This document shows, piece by piece, positions 1 through 9,796 of a stretch of DNA of 64,000 nucleotides; position 1 is the first letter of the stretch; every line of letters starts with the position of its first letter. Source of the stretch: Photobacterium iliopiscarium (lineage in GTDB: Bacteria > Pseudomonadota > Gammaproteobacteria > Enterobacterales > Vibrionaceae). The notes below the pieces were generated by a model that was not told the DNA's origin, searched no databases, and saw only the letters and a list, made by a program, of their open reading frames with translations. The position numbers and the translations under genes are program-made. The DNA lies in assembly GCF_003026395.1 (NCBI RefSeq), contig NZ_PYOO01000009.1, positions 62,001 through 126,000 on the forward strand, in the 5' to 3' direction.

Positions 1-394
1 ATTCAATTCGTTCAAATAATTGATTAATGCGAGACTGTAAGCGATCTTGTTCAAACATTAATGCGTGACCGGTCATGATACGACTTAGACCTGGATTACG
101 CTCACCAAACATTAAGATCAGTTGTAGCACCATACGCAGACGAGTAAGGGTATCTTTTTCGTCATCAAGAATGCGGTTAATACGGGTGATAATTGAATCT
201 TCGATAAATTCAATCAGGCCTTCAAACATCCGTGCTTTACTTGGGAAGTGACGATAGAGTGCAGCTTCCGAGACCCCAACATTAGCCGCCAGCATTTTGG
301 TGGTAATACGTTGGCTTCCTTGATTAGATTCCAACATATGAGCAAGACACTGAAGTATCTCTTCGCGGCGATTGCTTTTTTTGGTGCCAGCCAT
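1..394 (-). CDS. slmA: Nucleoid occlusion factor SlmA, TetR family (3' end cut by window edge)
   Basis: The first 131 codons of a TetR-family protein are visible, beginning [15 protein letters not shown], with the N-terminal helix-turn-helix (about residues 25-60, ending in [13 protein letters not shown]). In the SlmA family this protein binds specific chromosomal sites and antagonises FtsZ polymerisation over the nucleoid. The start ATG at 392-394 follows an AAGGAACG ribosome-binding site. The gene lies downstream of coaBC and dut on the same strand, the order seen in E. coli (dfp-dut-slmA), with a 233-bp gap after dut that may hold its own promoter. The C-terminal FtsZ-interacting part lies outside the window. 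Confidence 0.93.
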   Translation of the reverse strand, partial: MAGTKKSNRREEILQCLAHMLESNQGSQRITTKMLAANVGVSEAALYRHFPSKARMFEGLIEFIEDSIITRINRILDDEKDTLTRLRMVLQLILMFGERNPGLSRIMTGHALMFEQDRLQSRINQLFERIE

Positions 395-421
395 GAATTA
401 TCGTTCCTTTGCAAAATGAGA

Positions 422-435
422 CTGTCCATGGACAG
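422..435. promoter_or_regulatory. Perfect 14-bp palindrome upstream of slmA
   Basis: CTGTCCATGGACAG is a perfect palindrome located 28 bp upstream of the slmA start codon, between dut and slmA. TetR-family regulators often bind palindromes of this size near their own start, so an operator is possible. It does not resemble the published SlmA-binding consensus as I remember it (GTGAGTACTCAC), so the binder is unknown. Confidence 0.35.
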
Positions 436-627
436 CATGAACCTCGCCTATCTTAGCGATGCCGTTGCATCGTGAAAAGCGATCGATGGTAAATGTATGC
501 ACTTTATCAGCAAAAAAAGCGCAACCATCAATAGTCGCGCTTTGTGCTTGATCGTTATCGGTTATTTTATCAGCAAAACCATTTTGTGCATTAGAAGCAT
601 CAGTGGTGTCGATTGATTGCGATCAAT

Positions 628-1086
628 CTATTTACGACCTGAGTGACCGAAACCACCTTCACCACGATGACTGGCATCATCAAAATCCGTTACGATATTA
701 AATTGTGCTTGTACTACAGGTAGGAATACCAATTGTGCAATGCGATCACCGGGCTCAATAGTAAAGGTGGTATCACCACGGTTCCAAACTGACACCATTA
801 ACTGACCTTGGTAATCTGAATCAATAAGTCCAACGAGGTTACCTAAGACGATGCCATGCTTATGGCCCAAACCTGAGCGCGGTAAAATCGTTGCGGCTAG
901 ATTAGGATTGCCAATATGAATCGCTAAACCGGTCGATACTAAATGCGTTTCCCCCGGTGCAACGGTTAATGCTTGATCAAGACATGCACGTAAATCAAGC
1001 CCAGCAGAGCCAGTGGTTGCATACGCGGGTAATGGAAACTCTGTTCCAACGCGAGGGTCAAGAATTTTAAGATCGATAGTATTCAT
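628..1086 (-). CDS. dut: Deoxyuridine 5'-triphosphate nucleotidohydrolase (dUTPase)
   Basis: Cytosolic trimeric dUTPase that hydrolyses dUTP to dUMP and pyrophosphate, keeping uracil out of DNA and supplying dUMP for thymidylate synthesis. The 152 residues show the five family motifs: AGLDLRA (28-34), RSGLG (70-74), GLIDSDYQG (86-94), [11 protein letters not shown] (111-121), and the C-terminal [10 protein letters not shown] (141-150), the glycine-rich arm that closes over the active site. Length equals that of E. coli Dut. It starts 9 bp after the end of coaBC, so the two are probably co-transcribed. A 7-bp stem (611-628) overlaps its stop codon but has no T-run. Confidence 0.98.
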   Translation of the reverse strand: MNTIDLKILDPRVGTEFPLPAYATTGSAGLDLRACLDQALTVAPGETHLVSTGLAIHIGNPNLAATILPRSGLGHKHGIVLGNLVGLIDSDYQGQLMVSVWNRGDTTFTIEPGDRIAQLVFLPVVQAQFNIVTDFDDASHRGEGGFGHSGRK

Positions 1087-1095
1087 AATAATGCT

Positions 1096-2310
1096 CTAGT
1101 GCGTGACATGTTGATAAAGGTTAACAATTTCGGTAACTAATTGCTGGCCAAGATCGGCTTTAGTGGCTAATGGTAATGTTTTATCGCCGTTAGGCCAGTA
1201 TAAATGCAAGGCGTTATTATCGCTATTGAAGCCTTGTCCTTGGACGGATACATCGTTAGCACAAATAAGGTCGAGGTTTTTCTTTGTTAGTTTACCTCGA
1301 GCATAATGTTCTACATTCTGGGTTTCAGCGGCAAAGCCAACAGTAAAAGGACGATTTTTAGTGAGGGCAGCAATACTGGCAACGATGTCAGGGTTTTTCA
1401 CCAACTGAATCATCATTTCGTCATTGCCATCTTGTTTTTTCATCTTTTGTGGCGCGACATGGGCGGGACGGAAATCAGCGACGGCGGCACAAGCAATAAA
1501 AATATTATTATTAATGGCATGCTCTAATGCGGCTTGGTGCATCTCTGTTGCACTGTTGATATTAATTCGAGTGACCCCAGCTGGGGTTGCAAGATTAACT
1601 GGTCCACTGATTAAGGTGACATTTGCCCCACGTTTAGCGGCGGCGGCGGCAATCGCAAAGCCCATCTTGCCTGAACTGTAATTACTTAAGTAACGTACTG
1701 GATCAATCGCCTCACGGGTCGGCCCTGCGGTGATAACAATATTTAGTTCATTAAGATCGGGTTGTTGAAAAAAATCTTCACAATGATGCACCAGTTGCAT
1801 TGGTTCTAACATTCGACCTGGACCCACATCGCCACAGGCTTGTTCACCGCTGGCAGGTCCCCATAAGGTAAACCCACGACGGTGTAGGGTAGCAAGGTTT
1901 TCTTGAGTGGCAACATTGCGGTACATCTGCTGGTTCATGGCTGGCGCGACGGCAATGGGGGCGTCAGTGGCTAGACACAATGTTGAGAGTAAGTCATTGC
2001 CCATACCTGCACTGATTCGAGCAATTAAATCTGCGGTTGCGGGGGCTAACAAAACTAAGTCAGCCCATTTGGCTAATTCGATATGACCCATTGATGATTC
2101 AGCGGATGGGTCCAATAAACTACTTGATACTGGATTACCCGACACAGCTTGCATGGTTAAGGGAGTAATGAATTCTTGTGCCGCTTTAGTCATGACGACG
2201 TGAACTTGTGCGCCGCGTTCAATTAGACGACGAGTGAGTTCTGCACATTTATAGGCAGCGATACCGCCGCTAATGCCGAGAAGGATCTTTTTTCCTGCCA
2301 GTGTTTGCAT
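1096..2310 (-). CDS. coaBC: Bifunctional phosphopantothenoylcysteine decarboxylase / phosphopantothenate-cysteine ligase
   Basis: Two consecutive steps of coenzyme A synthesis: CTP-dependent ligation of cysteine to 4'-phosphopantothenate and FMN-dependent decarboxylation. The N-terminal flavoprotein half (about 1-185) has the catalytic His in [11 protein letters not shown] (His76), the substrate-binding PAMNQQM motif (123-129) and the active-site Cys in [10 protein letters not shown] (Cys159). The C-terminal synthetase half begins near residue 190 ([14 protein letters not shown]) and carries KNPDIVA and the [11 protein letters not shown] region. Its 404 residues match the family. First gene of the coaBC-dut-slmA minus-strand unit, divergent from radC. 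Confidence 0.97.
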   Translation of the reverse strand: MQTLAGKKILLGISGGIAAYKCAELTRRLIERGAQVHVVMTKAAQEFITPLTMQAVSGNPVSSSLLDPSAESSMGHIELAKWADLVLLAPATADLIARISAGMGNDLLSTLCLATDAPIAVAPAMNQQMYRNVATQENLATLHRRGFTLWGPASGEQACGDVGPGRMLEPMQLVHHCEDFFQQPDLNELNIVITAGPTREAIDPVRYLSNYSSGKMGFAIAAAAAKRGANVTLISGPVNLATPAGVTRININSATEMHQAALEHAINNNIFIACAAVADFRPAHVAPQKMKKQDGNDEMMIQLVKNPDIVASIAALTKNRPFTVGFAAETQNVEHYARGKLTKKNLDLICANDVSVQGQGFNSDNNALHLYWPNGDKTLPLATKADLGQQLVTEIVNLYQHVTH

Positions 2311-2549
2311 GGTTTTGCCTGTGTCTAGAAGCCAATAAATTTTGCAGATACGATAGCATCAAACGTATAAACGGTCATTGACTGCAATTCACCGATTTCT
2401 TATTTAGAAGTGATCATGTCGAGGTTCTGTTGCTGTAAGGCAGATCGTTCGTCATTAACTTTGGAGGCGCTTTCAAGGAACGTTGGTTGCTGGGTTGTAT
2501 AAAAGCGATAGCCTGTTTTGCTAGTGAAATATCAATACAAGGAGGGAAT

Positions 2550-3224
2550 ATGTCGCTTAAGCAATTGCCGTTAGCCTCGCGACCACGAGAAAAATTATTA
2601 TCTCATGGTACTAATGCGCTAACTGATGCCGAATTATTAGCTATTTTTTTACGTACCGGAATAAAAGGCATGAATGCGTTAGAACTGGCGACGTATTTAT
2701 TGCAAGAATTTGGCTCTTTACGCGCTTTGCTTGCAGCGGATAAAGAGACTTTTTGTCAGGTGAAAGGCTTGGGTCCAGCAAAATTTGCACTTTTGCAGGC
2801 AGTTTTAGCCATGGGAGAGCGATATTTAGAAGAAATTTTAAAAAAAGATAACGTGCTCACAAACCCACAAAATACCCGTCAATATTTAGTAAGAAAATTG
2901 CGCCATAAACAGCGGGAAGCCTTTTATATCCTATTCCTAGACAACCAACACCGAGTGATTACCGGAGAGGTATTATTTGAAGGAACGCTCGATTGTGCGA
3001 GCGTTTATCCTCGTGAAGTTGTAAAAAGATCACTAGAACTTAATGCAGCAGCGTTAATTTTAGCGCATAATCACCCATCAGGCGTTGCTGAACCTAGTCA
3101 GGCTGACCATCGAATAACCCGCAAGATCAGCGATTCGCTGGCTTTAGTCGATATTCGTGTTCTGGATCATTTTGTTGTCGGTGAGGGGGATGTTATTTCC
3201 TTTGCCGAGCGCGGTTGGCTATAA
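2550..3224 (+). CDS. radC: RadC family JAMM/MPN protein
   Basis: A 224-residue protein with an N-terminal helix-hairpin-helix region (about 70-82, [13 protein letters not shown]) and a C-terminal JAMM metalloprotease-like domain with HNHPSG (173-178), a following Asp (D186), and an upstream Glu in TGEVLFEG. RadC is widely conserved; despite its name its role in DNA repair is not established. The start at 2550 is chosen because it follows a strong AAGGAGGG site at the right spacing; a TTG 63 bp upstream in frame lacks one. Divergent from coaBC and just ahead of rpmB, as in E. coli. Confidence 0.95.
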   Translation: MSLKQLPLASRPREKLLSHGTNALTDAELLAIFLRTGIKGMNALELATYLLQEFGSLRALLAADKETFCQVKGLGPAKFALLQAVLAMGERYLEEILKKDNVLTNPQNTRQYLVRKLRHKQREAFYILFLDNQHRVITGEVLFEGTLDCASVYPREVVKRSLELNAAALILAHNHPSGVAEPSQADHRITRKISDSLALVDIRVLDHFVVGEGDVISFAERGWL

Positions 3225-3395
3225 AATAGACAATTTTCGGTAAAAAAAGTGAGAAAGGATCTGCTCGGGACTTGAGCAACTGGTTTTGACTTAGTATAAT
3301 GCGCGACCTTTGATAGCTGTGGTTATATGTAAAATTGAATTTTACATTAAATTTCCATGGTAGATATCGAGCGAAACGATTTGGAGAAGACAGTA

Positions 3396-3632
3396 ATGTC
3401 CCGAGTATGCCAAGTAACTGGTAAGCGTCCTGTAACGGGTAACAACCGTTCACACGCACGTAATGCCACCAAGCGTCGTTTTCTGCCGAACCTGCAAACT
3501 CATCGTTTCTGGGTAGAAAGCGAAAAACGCTTCGTTAAACTACGTCTTACTGCTAAAGGTATGCGTATCATTGATAAGAAAGGTATTGATACCGTTCTTG
3601 CAGAGATGCGTGTCCGCGGCGAGAACGTTTAG
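3396..3632 (+). CDS. rpmB: 50S ribosomal protein bL28
   Basis: The 78-residue large-subunit protein begins [12 protein letters not shown] and contains the family-typical [20 protein letters not shown] and a basic C-terminus ending MRVRGENV. The ATG at 3396 follows GGAGA and gives the usual length; an upstream in-frame ATG at 3357 has no ribosome-binding site. rpmG follows 13 bp downstream with its own AGAGGAA site, so the pair forms the usual rpmB-rpmG operon, closed by the terminator at 3835. Confidence 0.98.
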   Translation: MSRVCQVTGKRPVTGNNRSHARNATKRRFLPNLQTHRFWVESEKRFVKLRLTAKGMRIIDKKGIDTVLAEMRVRGENV

Positions 3633-3645
3633 AGGAATTTGAACA

Positions 3646-3813
3646 ATGGCTAAAGGCATTCGTGAGAAGATCCGTCTAGTATCATCAGCTGGTACAGGCC
3701 ACTTCTACACTACCGACAAAAACAAGCGCAACATGCCAGGCAAATTTGAGATCAAGAAATTTGATCCAGTAGTTCGCCAGCACGTGCTTTACAAAGAAGC
3801 TAAAATCAAGTAA
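3646..3813 (+). CDS. rpmG: 50S ribosomal protein bL33 (zinc-free form)
   Basis: A 55-residue gene that begins [18 protein letters not shown] and ends YKEAKIK. It is the large-subunit protein bL33, which sits near the E site. It has no CxxC pairs, so it is the cysteine-free form that does not bind zinc; rpmE in this window is the zinc-binding form of bL31. A GAGGAAT site lies 8 bp before the ATG. Second gene of the rpmBG operon, followed 21 bp later by an intrinsic terminator. Confidence 0.98.
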   Translation: MAKGIREKIRLVSSAGTGHFYTTDKNKRNMPGKFEIKKFDPVVRQHVLYKEAKIK

Positions 3814-3834
3814 TTGATTTTAAATTTTTTGATA

Positions 3835-3860
3835 AAAACCCAGCCTAGCTGGGTTTTTTT
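3835..3860 (+). terminator. Rho-independent terminator of rpmBG
   Basis: A stem built on CCCAGC/GCTGGG (3839-3844 with 3848-3853), extended by A-T pairs, is followed by a run of seven T. It sits directly behind rpmG. Confidence 0.93.
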
Positions 3861-3882
3861 ATATTTAAAATTCCACATACTC

Positions 3883-3962
3883 TTCCTGCTTTCCTGCTTT
3901 CCTGCTTTCCTGCTTTCCTGCTTTCCTGCTTTCCTGCTTTCCTGCTTTCCTGCTTTCCTGCT
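3883..3962. repeat. Tandem repeat: ten perfect copies of the 8-mer TTCCTGCT
   Basis: Ten uninterrupted, identical 8-bp units run from 3883 to 3962 between the rpmG terminator and the gene at 4076. The complementary strand reads AGCAGGAA and is purine-rich. There is no stop codon in any of the six frames of the array, but no gene runs through it. Perfect arrays with a unit length that is not a multiple of three gain and lose copies by slipped-strand mispairing. Here it could alter promoter spacing for the downstream gene, or be neutral. Useful as a strain-typing VNTR. Confidence 0.98.
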
Positions 3963-4075
3963 TTTTTTCTATTTTTAATTACCGACATTCAATAAGAACA
4001 TAATTGGCTGTTGTTATTGATGATGGCAATGTTATCTTAATCACTATCAGTAAATACGCATAGGAGCGTCTGAGC

Positions 4076-4570
4076 ATGCGATTAACGCGACGCGGATGGA
4101 ATAACGTCATCATTATCGGTGTTTTGGCTTTTATCGCTGTCATACAGCTTCCAGGGCTTATTCGTGCTCGCCTAACAACGCCTGTAGCGTCAGTCCCATC
4201 GCCAGCGGTGATTCCATTATTTGCTCAGGATCGAATGATTCAACGATTATTGTTACCTAAAATGGCTTTTCAACATTTAGTGGCGGGTTGGGAAAGTAAT
4301 CCTTCGATAACATTGGATATCGCCACTGTTGTTGCTCGTTGGCAAGCGTTAGTGGGGACAGAGGTGAGCAAACAACAGTTAGTTTCATTAAAAAGTCAGT
4401 TGAAAACCCCTCGTACAGTTGAAGCATGGTTGGTTGGTTATTCTCAACCGCAACGGATCACTGCCTATCAATTACCCCATTTTTGGCTATTTAATAATGG
4501 CGCAGGGCAATGGCTTGCTGTAACTGTTGATGCTGATTTTTTATTTCCGCCATTATCTTCAAAACTATAA
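4076..4570 (+). CDS. Unrecognised single-pass membrane protein
   Basis: I do not recognise this 164-residue protein. It has a short basic N-terminus ([10 protein letters not shown]) followed by one hydrophobic segment (about residues 11-29) and a domain with no further membrane segments, probably periplasmic. A GGAG site lies 9 bp before the ATG. It ends 22 bp before mutM, which has its own weak ribosome-binding site, so the two are probably co-transcribed. The 8-bp tandem array ends 113 bp upstream. No Cys residues and no catalytic motif are visible. A conserved Vibrionaceae protein of unknown function is the likely reading. Confidence 0.8.
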   Translation: MRLTRRGWNNVIIIGVLAFIAVIQLPGLIRARLTTPVASVPSPAVIPLFAQDRMIQRLLLPKMAFQHLVAGWESNPSITLDIATVVARWQALVGTEVSKQQLVSLKSQLKTPRTVEAWLVGYSQPQRITAYQLPHFWLFNNGAGQWLAVTVDADFLFPPLSSKL

Positions 4571-4592
4571 TAATTATTGGAGCAAGATAACA

Positions 4593-5402
4593 ATGCCTGA
4601 ATTACCGGAAGTTGAAGTGACTCGCATGGGGATCACCCCGCATGTTGTTGGGCAAACAGTAACTAAAATTATTATTCGCAATTCAAGGTTACGCTGGCCA
4701 ATTCCTGATGCGATTAAAAATATTGAAGGCCAAGTGATTCGCAAGGTTACGCGCCGAGCAAAATATTTATTATTAGAAACCGATATTGGATATGCGATTG
4801 TCCATCTTGGTATGTCGGGAAATTTACGTATTTTGCCCGCAGGCTCAGTGGTAGAAAAGCATGATCATGTTGATGTGGTATTAGCCAGTGGTGAAATACT
4901 GCGTTATAACGATCCTCGACGCTTTGGGGCGTGGTTATGGCAACTGGCAGGGGAACGCCATGCTGTGCTTGATAAAATGGGCCCAGAGCCTTTGAGTGAT
5001 GATTTTAACGTGGATTATCTTGTTGCGAAGGCAAAAGGAAAGCGCAAAGCGATTAAATTACTGATTATGGATAACCATATCGTGGTTGGGGTGGGTAATA
5101 TCTATGCCAATGAATCGCTATTTGCCGCGAGGATTGACCCACAATGTCCTGCGGGAAAAGTCTCAATCGCACAATTGCAGTTATTAGTCTCTGAAATAAA
5201 AACCGTATTAGAAAAAGCGATCGCTCAAGGTGGTACGACCTTAAAAGATTTTAAAAATGCTGACGGTAAGCCTGGGTATTTTGCACAAGAGTTGCAAGTT
5301 TATGGCAAAGGGGGTCAACCGTGCCCCCGTTGTGGTGAAATTTTAACGGATATTAAGCTGGGTCAACGAGCGACTGTCTTTTGCAGTGAATGCCAATCTT
5401 GA
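4593..5402 (+). CDS. mutM: Formamidopyrimidine-DNA glycosylase
   Basis: Base-excision repair enzyme that removes 8-oxoguanine and formamidopyrimidines and cleaves the abasic site. All key residues are visible: MPELPEVE with catalytic Pro2 and Glu3, Lys57 in [10 protein letters not shown], the helix-two-turn-helix around [11 protein letters not shown], and a C-terminal zinc finger with Cys244, Cys247, Cys264 and Cys267 framing the conserved Arg259. The start at 4593 is fixed by the need for Pro at position 2; upstream in-frame extension would destroy the active site. Length 269 residues, as in E. coli. Confidence 0.98.
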   Translation: MPELPEVEVTRMGITPHVVGQTVTKIIIRNSRLRWPIPDAIKNIEGQVIRKVTRRAKYLLLETDIGYAIVHLGMSGNLRILPAGSVVEKHDHVDVVLASGEILRYNDPRRFGAWLWQLAGERHAVLDKMGPEPLSDDFNVDYLVAKAKGKRKAIKLLIMDNHIVVGVGNIYANESLFAARIDPQCPAGKVSIAQLQLLVSEIKTVLEKAIAQGGTTLKDFKNADGKPGYFAQELQVYGKGGQPCPRCGEILTDIKLGQRATVFCSECQS

Positions 5403-5534
5403 GTTAATTGTCTATTCGTTTTTCGTTAACGGTGGGTTCATTTTTATTGAGTAAAAAAAAACGGAAATATTGATATTATTGAATGGTGATTTATAAAACA
5501 AATAGCATGTTAATAATATATTAAGGGCTAGGAA

Positions 5535-6539
5535 ATGAAGTATTTAGTGACGGGTGTTGCTGGTTTTATTGGTAGTGCTGTGACCGAGCGCTTATGTCAA
5601 CAAGGCCATCAAGTGGTTGGTATCGATAATCTTAATGATTATTATGACGTGGCACTTAAACATGCACGTTTAGCCCGTATTGATCACCCAAACTTTACGT
5701 TTATTAAAATGGACCTTGCTGATCGAGAAGCGATCGCTAATTTATTTGCTGAACAGCAGTTTAATCGCGTTATCCATTTAGCGGGTCAAGCGGGTGTTCG
5801 TTATTCAATAGATAATCCAATGGCTTATGGTGATAGTAACTTAATTGGCTATTTGACTATCCTTGAAGGCTGTCGTCATAATAAAGTTGAACACTTGGTT
5901 TATGCTTCATCAAGCTCAGTGTATGGCTTAAATCAAAAAATGCCGTTTGATACCGCAGACAGTGTTGACCATCCAGTATCATTGTATGCAGCAGCGAAAA
6001 AAGCCAATGAACTGATGGCACACAGTTACTCTCATCTCTATGGTGTTCCAACTACAGGTCTACGTTTCTTTACGGTATATGGTCCGTGGGGCCGCCCTGA
6101 TATGGCATTGTTTAAATTCACTAATGCGATCATGGAAGGTAAAGAAATTGATATTTACAACAATGGCGATATGAGCCGTGATTTTACTTATATCGATGAT
6201 ATTGTTGAAGGTGTGATGCGAATTCAGGATGTGATTCCACAGCCTAATCCTGAGTGGACAGTAGAAACTGGCTCGCCAGCAACTAGCTCTGCACCGTATC
6301 GTATTTATAATATTGGACATGGTAGCCCGGTTAAATTAATGGACTATGTTGAAGCACTTGAAACATCACTTGGGGTTGAAGCGAAGAAAAACTTTATGCC
6401 AATGCAACCTGGCGATGTTTATATGACATATGCAGATACTGACGATTTGTTCGCGGTAACGGGTTATAAGCCTGCGGTTGAAGTTAAACAAGGCGTACAA
6501 GCTTTTGTTGAGTGGTATCGCGAGTATTATCAGCTATAG
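5535..6539 (+). CDS. NAD-dependent epimerase, UDP-glucuronate 4-epimerase-like
   Basis: Short-chain dehydrogenase-type sugar epimerase of 334 residues. The NAD-binding GVAGFIG lies at 7-13 and the catalytic Tyr-x3-Lys at Tyr151/Lys155 (YAAAKKANE), with the SSSSVYG strand before it. The DNLNDYYDVALKHARL segment and the FFTVYGPWGRPDMALFKF stretch resemble CapI/UDP-glucuronate 4-epimerases, which make UDP-galacturonate for surface polysaccharide. It stands alone on the plus strand at the edge of the LPS gene region and ends at a bidirectional terminator. The exact substrate is inferred from similarity and not proven. Confidence 0.85.
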   Translation: MKYLVTGVAGFIGSAVTERLCQQGHQVVGIDNLNDYYDVALKHARLARIDHPNFTFIKMDLADREAIANLFAEQQFNRVIHLAGQAGVRYSIDNPMAYGDSNLIGYLTILEGCRHNKVEHLVYASSSSVYGLNQKMPFDTADSVDHPVSLYAAAKKANELMAHSYSHLYGVPTTGLRFFTVYGPWGRPDMALFKFTNAIMEGKEIDIYNNGDMSRDFTYIDDIVEGVMRIQDVIPQPNPEWTVETGSPATSSAPYRIYNIGHGSPVKLMDYVEALETSLGVEAKKNFMPMQPGDVYMTYADTDDLFAVTGYKPAVEVKQGVQAFVEWYREYYQL

Positions 6540-6544
6540 TCGGG

Positions 6545-6570
6545 AAATTAAGCCTCGAGAGGCTTAATTT
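6545..6570. terminator. Bidirectional terminator between convergent genes
   Basis: A 12-bp perfect inverted repeat, AAATTAAGCCTC (6545-6556) with its complement at 6559-6570, has A-rich and T-rich outer ends, so it can serve both the plus-strand epimerase and the minus-strand glycosyltransferase. Confidence 0.85.
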
Positions 6571-6571
6571 A

Positions 6572-7375
6572 TTATGCTTTATTGATACCATTAGCACAGG
6601 CAATAATATTATTTTCTTTCTTTTTTAAAAATAAGTTACGGCCATTTTGATTAGGTGGCTGAGTTTTATGGTTGAGGTGGTATTGACGACAACGACCTAG
6701 ATAACCGCGCGGTGTTAATCCAATTTGCTCTATACGCCACAATAAATCGGTATCTTCATAGCCCCAGCCCTCAAAGTCTTCATCAAAACCATTGATTTTT
6801 AGTAAGGACTCTCTACTCATTGCTAGATTAGAACCAAATCGAGTTAAATTCGGCTTTAATTTTTTCACAATGGATAGTGACCAATCAGGAAAATAAATGG
6901 CTTGTTCTGGCTTTGACACATTACCGCGTATTGATTGTAATAAAAGGTAGCATGTGTTTTTTAGCTGAGTGGCAGGTAAAGTTCCATTTCTAATATCTTG
7001 AGACAGCTTTTCTTTTAAGTAAACGCGTATTCCGACGGTGTAATGGTTCAGAGAGGCGAGATGGTGGTGATCCGCAATAAAATTTATGGCTGGGATACAA
7101 TCGCTATCAGTGAATATGATGTAGTCTGCGGTGCTGGATGCGAGTGCTTTATTGAGAATAGCTGCGCGTCTAAACCCTTTATCCTCATGCCATATATGAC
7201 GAATAGAGAAAGGAGCATGCTTAAATTCAGTTAATAAGTTGGCAAGCTCATCCGTTGAACCATCATCTGCAATACAGAGGCTGAAATTATCATCTGTTTG
7301 GTTCTTAAATCCTTCAAGAACTAGTTTCAGATCTTCCACATTGTTGTATGCACTCATAATAACTTCGATATTCAT
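6572..7375 (-). CDS. Family 2 glycosyltransferase with galactosyltransferase-type C-terminus
   Basis: GT-A fold glycosyltransferase of 267 residues acting at the cytoplasmic face on surface glycan. The N-terminal nucleotide-binding part shows IADDGSTDE (35-43), and the metal-binding DxD is TDSDCIP (89-95). The C-terminal segment FEGWGYEDTDLLWRI is typical of the Glyco_transf_7C domain found in polymerising galactosyl/GalNAc transferases. AAGGAT precedes the ATG. It starts 18 bp after coaD on the same strand and so may be read with it. Donor and acceptor cannot be told from sequence; a role in LPS core or capsule is inferred from the neighbourhood. Confidence 0.85.
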   Translation of the reverse strand: MNIEVIMSAYNNVEDLKLVLEGFKNQTDDNFSLCIADDGSTDELANLLTEFKHAPFSIRHIWHEDKGFRRAAILNKALASSTADYIIFTDSDCIPAINFIADHHHLASLNHYTVGIRVYLKEKLSQDIRNGTLPATQLKNTCYLLLQSIRGNVSKPEQAIYFPDWSLSIVKKLKPNLTRFGSNLAMSRESLLKINGFDEDFEGWGYEDTDLLWRIEQIGLTPRGYLGRCRQYHLNHKTQPPNQNGRNLFLKKKENNIIACANGINKA

Positions 7376-7393
7376 AAAGTTAAAATCCTTGAA

Positions 7394-7891
<498 letters not shown>

Positions 7892-8965
7892 TTATTTCGT
7901 CTGTGAATGTAATGTTTCAGTGGTCGGTAGTGATGCAATAATAGCATCCAGTTTCTCTGTTACCATCGCAACACTAATTTGCGGCATGATATCACTACCT
8001 TTGACGCGTGCTCCCCATGGTAACTCGCCTAATGGTTTGCCGTAATGTTGTTCAGCGACTTGCTGGTAAACACTGACCGTATATGGCAATGATAAATACG
8101 GCCCAGTACGGGCTGGATTACTATGACCATAGAGGCCAATGACGGGTGTGTTTTGGGTGGTTGCTAAATGAGCTGGACCTGAATCTGGTGCTAACACCAC
8201 GGTTGCTGCTCGCAATAATGCCGTAAGTTGTAATAGGGTTGTTTTGCCAATTAAATTGATAATTGGTGCATTACTGAGGCTAATAATGTGTTGGCCTAAT
8301 TGTTGCTCACGGTCACTGGGTGAGCCACATAAAATCACAGCTAAACCCTTAGTTGTCGCATAATCAGCGATGGCCGCATAACGATCAGGAAGCCAATTTC
8401 GTTCATCTTTACTGGCGGCGGGTGAGATCACTAATGTTGGCTGGTGGATATATTGTTCAGCAACACTGTTATCTTCAGTTGTCAGCGGAATATTCCATTC
8501 TGGGGTGGTAAAAGGAACCCCAATGTAACGCGCAAAATCCGCCATGTTATCGAGCACATGGACACTGTTAGTATTAGGTAAGTGTTTATTAGTAAACAGC
8601 CATTGACCTTCTTTGGTGCGGTTTTTACTAAACCCAACGCGATACTTAGCTTTAATCCCTAAAGATAGTACACTGGCACGTAAGGCGACTTGCATGTCCA
8701 ATAGCGCATCAAAACGCTGTGATTTGAGTTGTTGCCAAACCTGTTTAATGCCCTGCCAACCGGCTTTTTTATCAAAACTGATCACCGTAATATTGGGTAA
8801 TGCATTGACTAATTGTGCTTCAACTTTACCGACAACCCACGTGATTTCAGTGGTTGGCCATTGGCGTTGGATAGCTTGGACGATAGCAATCGCATGGCAA
8901 ACGTCACCAATAGCCGACAAGCGTAAGATACAAATTGAACGTGGTGGCGTTGAGAACAGAGCCAT
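7892..8965 (-). CDS. Family 9 glycosyltransferase, LPS heptosyltransferase (OpsX/WaaC-like)
   Basis: GT-B fold protein of 357 residues with hallmarks of ADP-heptose:LPS heptosyltransferases: N-terminal ILRLSAIGDVCHAI, the MQVALRASVLS and KYRVGFSKNRTKEG segments, and the C-terminal APDSGPAHLATTQNTPVIGLYGHSNP donor-binding stretch. The overall pattern is closest in my memory to Haemophilus OpsX, which adds the first heptose to Kdo in species with a single phosphorylated Kdo. The neighbouring kdkA fits that inner-core type. The start ATG lies only 32 bp from the divergent kdkA start. Confidence 0.9.
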   Translation of the reverse strand: MALFSTPPRSICILRLSAIGDVCHAIAIVQAIQRQWPTTEITWVVGKVEAQLVNALPNITVISFDKKAGWQGIKQVWQQLKSQRFDALLDMQVALRASVLSLGIKAKYRVGFSKNRTKEGQWLFTNKHLPNTNSVHVLDNMADFARYIGVPFTTPEWNIPLTTEDNSVAEQYIHQPTLVISPAASKDERNWLPDRYAAIADYATTKGLAVILCGSPSDREQQLGQHIISLSNAPIINLIGKTTLLQLTALLRAATVVLAPDSGPAHLATTQNTPVIGLYGHSNPARTGPYLSLPYTVSVYQQVAEQHYGKPLGELPWGARVKGSDIMPQISVAMVTEKLDAIIASLPTTETLHSQTK

Positions 8966-8997
8966 GGGGTTACCTTATTAAAAGTGGTTAGTGAATT

Positions 8998-9783
8998 ATG
9001 CCGCTAGCCATTGAAATTGTAAAATATTCAACAATAAATGCGAGAGAGGCTGTAGTGCAGGAAATTATCAGTAACAACCAGGCCATTTGGTTTGATAGCG
9101 ATTATCTAAGTGCAGATCCGCATGGTTGCTTTGATATTGAGTATTGGCGTCAGCGTGATGCAGTTATTGGCTCTGCCAAAGGGCGTGGTACAACATGGTT
9201 TGTTGCCGATGAAAAATTGGAAATGGCATTGCGTCATTATCATCGTGGTGGGCTGTTTGCTAAAGTGAATAATGATCGTTATTGGTTTACCGATTGGAAT
9301 ACAACCCGCAGTGGGGCTGAATTAGCATTGTTAAAATTATTACGTGACGGTGGGGTAAATGTACCTCGACCTATTGCCGCGCGTGCCGTTAAAAAAGGCA
9401 TGGCCTATAAAGCGGATATTTTGGTTGAGAAAATTGCCAATAGCCATGATTTAGTCGCACTGCTACAAAGCCAGACATTAGTCGCGACAGTGTGGCGTGA
9501 TATTGGTGAAATGATCGGTAAGATGCATGATTTGCAAGTGTGTCACACGGATTTAAATGCCCATAATATTTTATTAGATGATGGTCAGCAGCCGTGGCTG
9601 ATTGATTTTGATAAGTGTGATTGCCGTGAGGGCGATGATTGGAAAGTGGATAATTTGGCACGTTTAAAGCGTTCTTTTCTCAAAGAGGTCGATAAACGTG
9701 CGATTAAGTGGTGCGAAGATGATTGGAACGCTTTGTGTGATGGTTATGCGCCCAAAAGTCAGCTTCGCATTACTATTGGTTAA
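8998..9783 (+). CDS. kdkA: 3-deoxy-D-manno-octulosonic acid (Kdo) kinase
   Basis: Small eukaryotic-type kinase fold that phosphorylates the single Kdo residue of the LPS inner core with ATP. In the 261 residues the catalytic loop HTDLNAHN (183-190) and the metal-binding DFDKC (203-207) are clear, with an N-terminal GRGTTWFV and HYHRGG region typical of KdkA. It is divergent from the heptosyltransferase gene and convergent with waaA, the Kdo transferase whose product it modifies; only 13 bp separate the kdkA and waaA stop codons. No strong ribosome-binding site is visible. Confidence 0.95.
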   Translation: MPLAIEIVKYSTINAREAVVQEIISNNQAIWFDSDYLSADPHGCFDIEYWRQRDAVIGSAKGRGTTWFVADEKLEMALRHYHRGGLFAKVNNDRYWFTDWNTTRSGAELALLKLLRDGGVNVPRPIAARAVKKGMAYKADILVEKIANSHDLVALLQSQTLVATVWRDIGEMIGKMHDLQVCHTDLNAHNILLDDGQQPWLIDFDKCDCREGDDWKVDNLARLKRSFLKEVDKRAIKWCEDDWNALCDGYAPKSQLRITIG

Positions 9784-9796
9784 TGATAAGTAGTGA

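Noticed and set aside
611-628. GATTGAT-TGCG-ATCAATC stem as a dut terminator
   Set aside because: Short A+T-rich stem overlapping the stop codon and without a T-run.
2487-2549. Longer N-terminus for RadC from an upstream TTG
   Set aside because: The ATG at 2550 has a strong ribosome-binding site and gives the family length.
3883-3962. Possible CRISPR array
   Set aside because: The units are 8 bp and contiguous with no spacers; no cas genes nearby.
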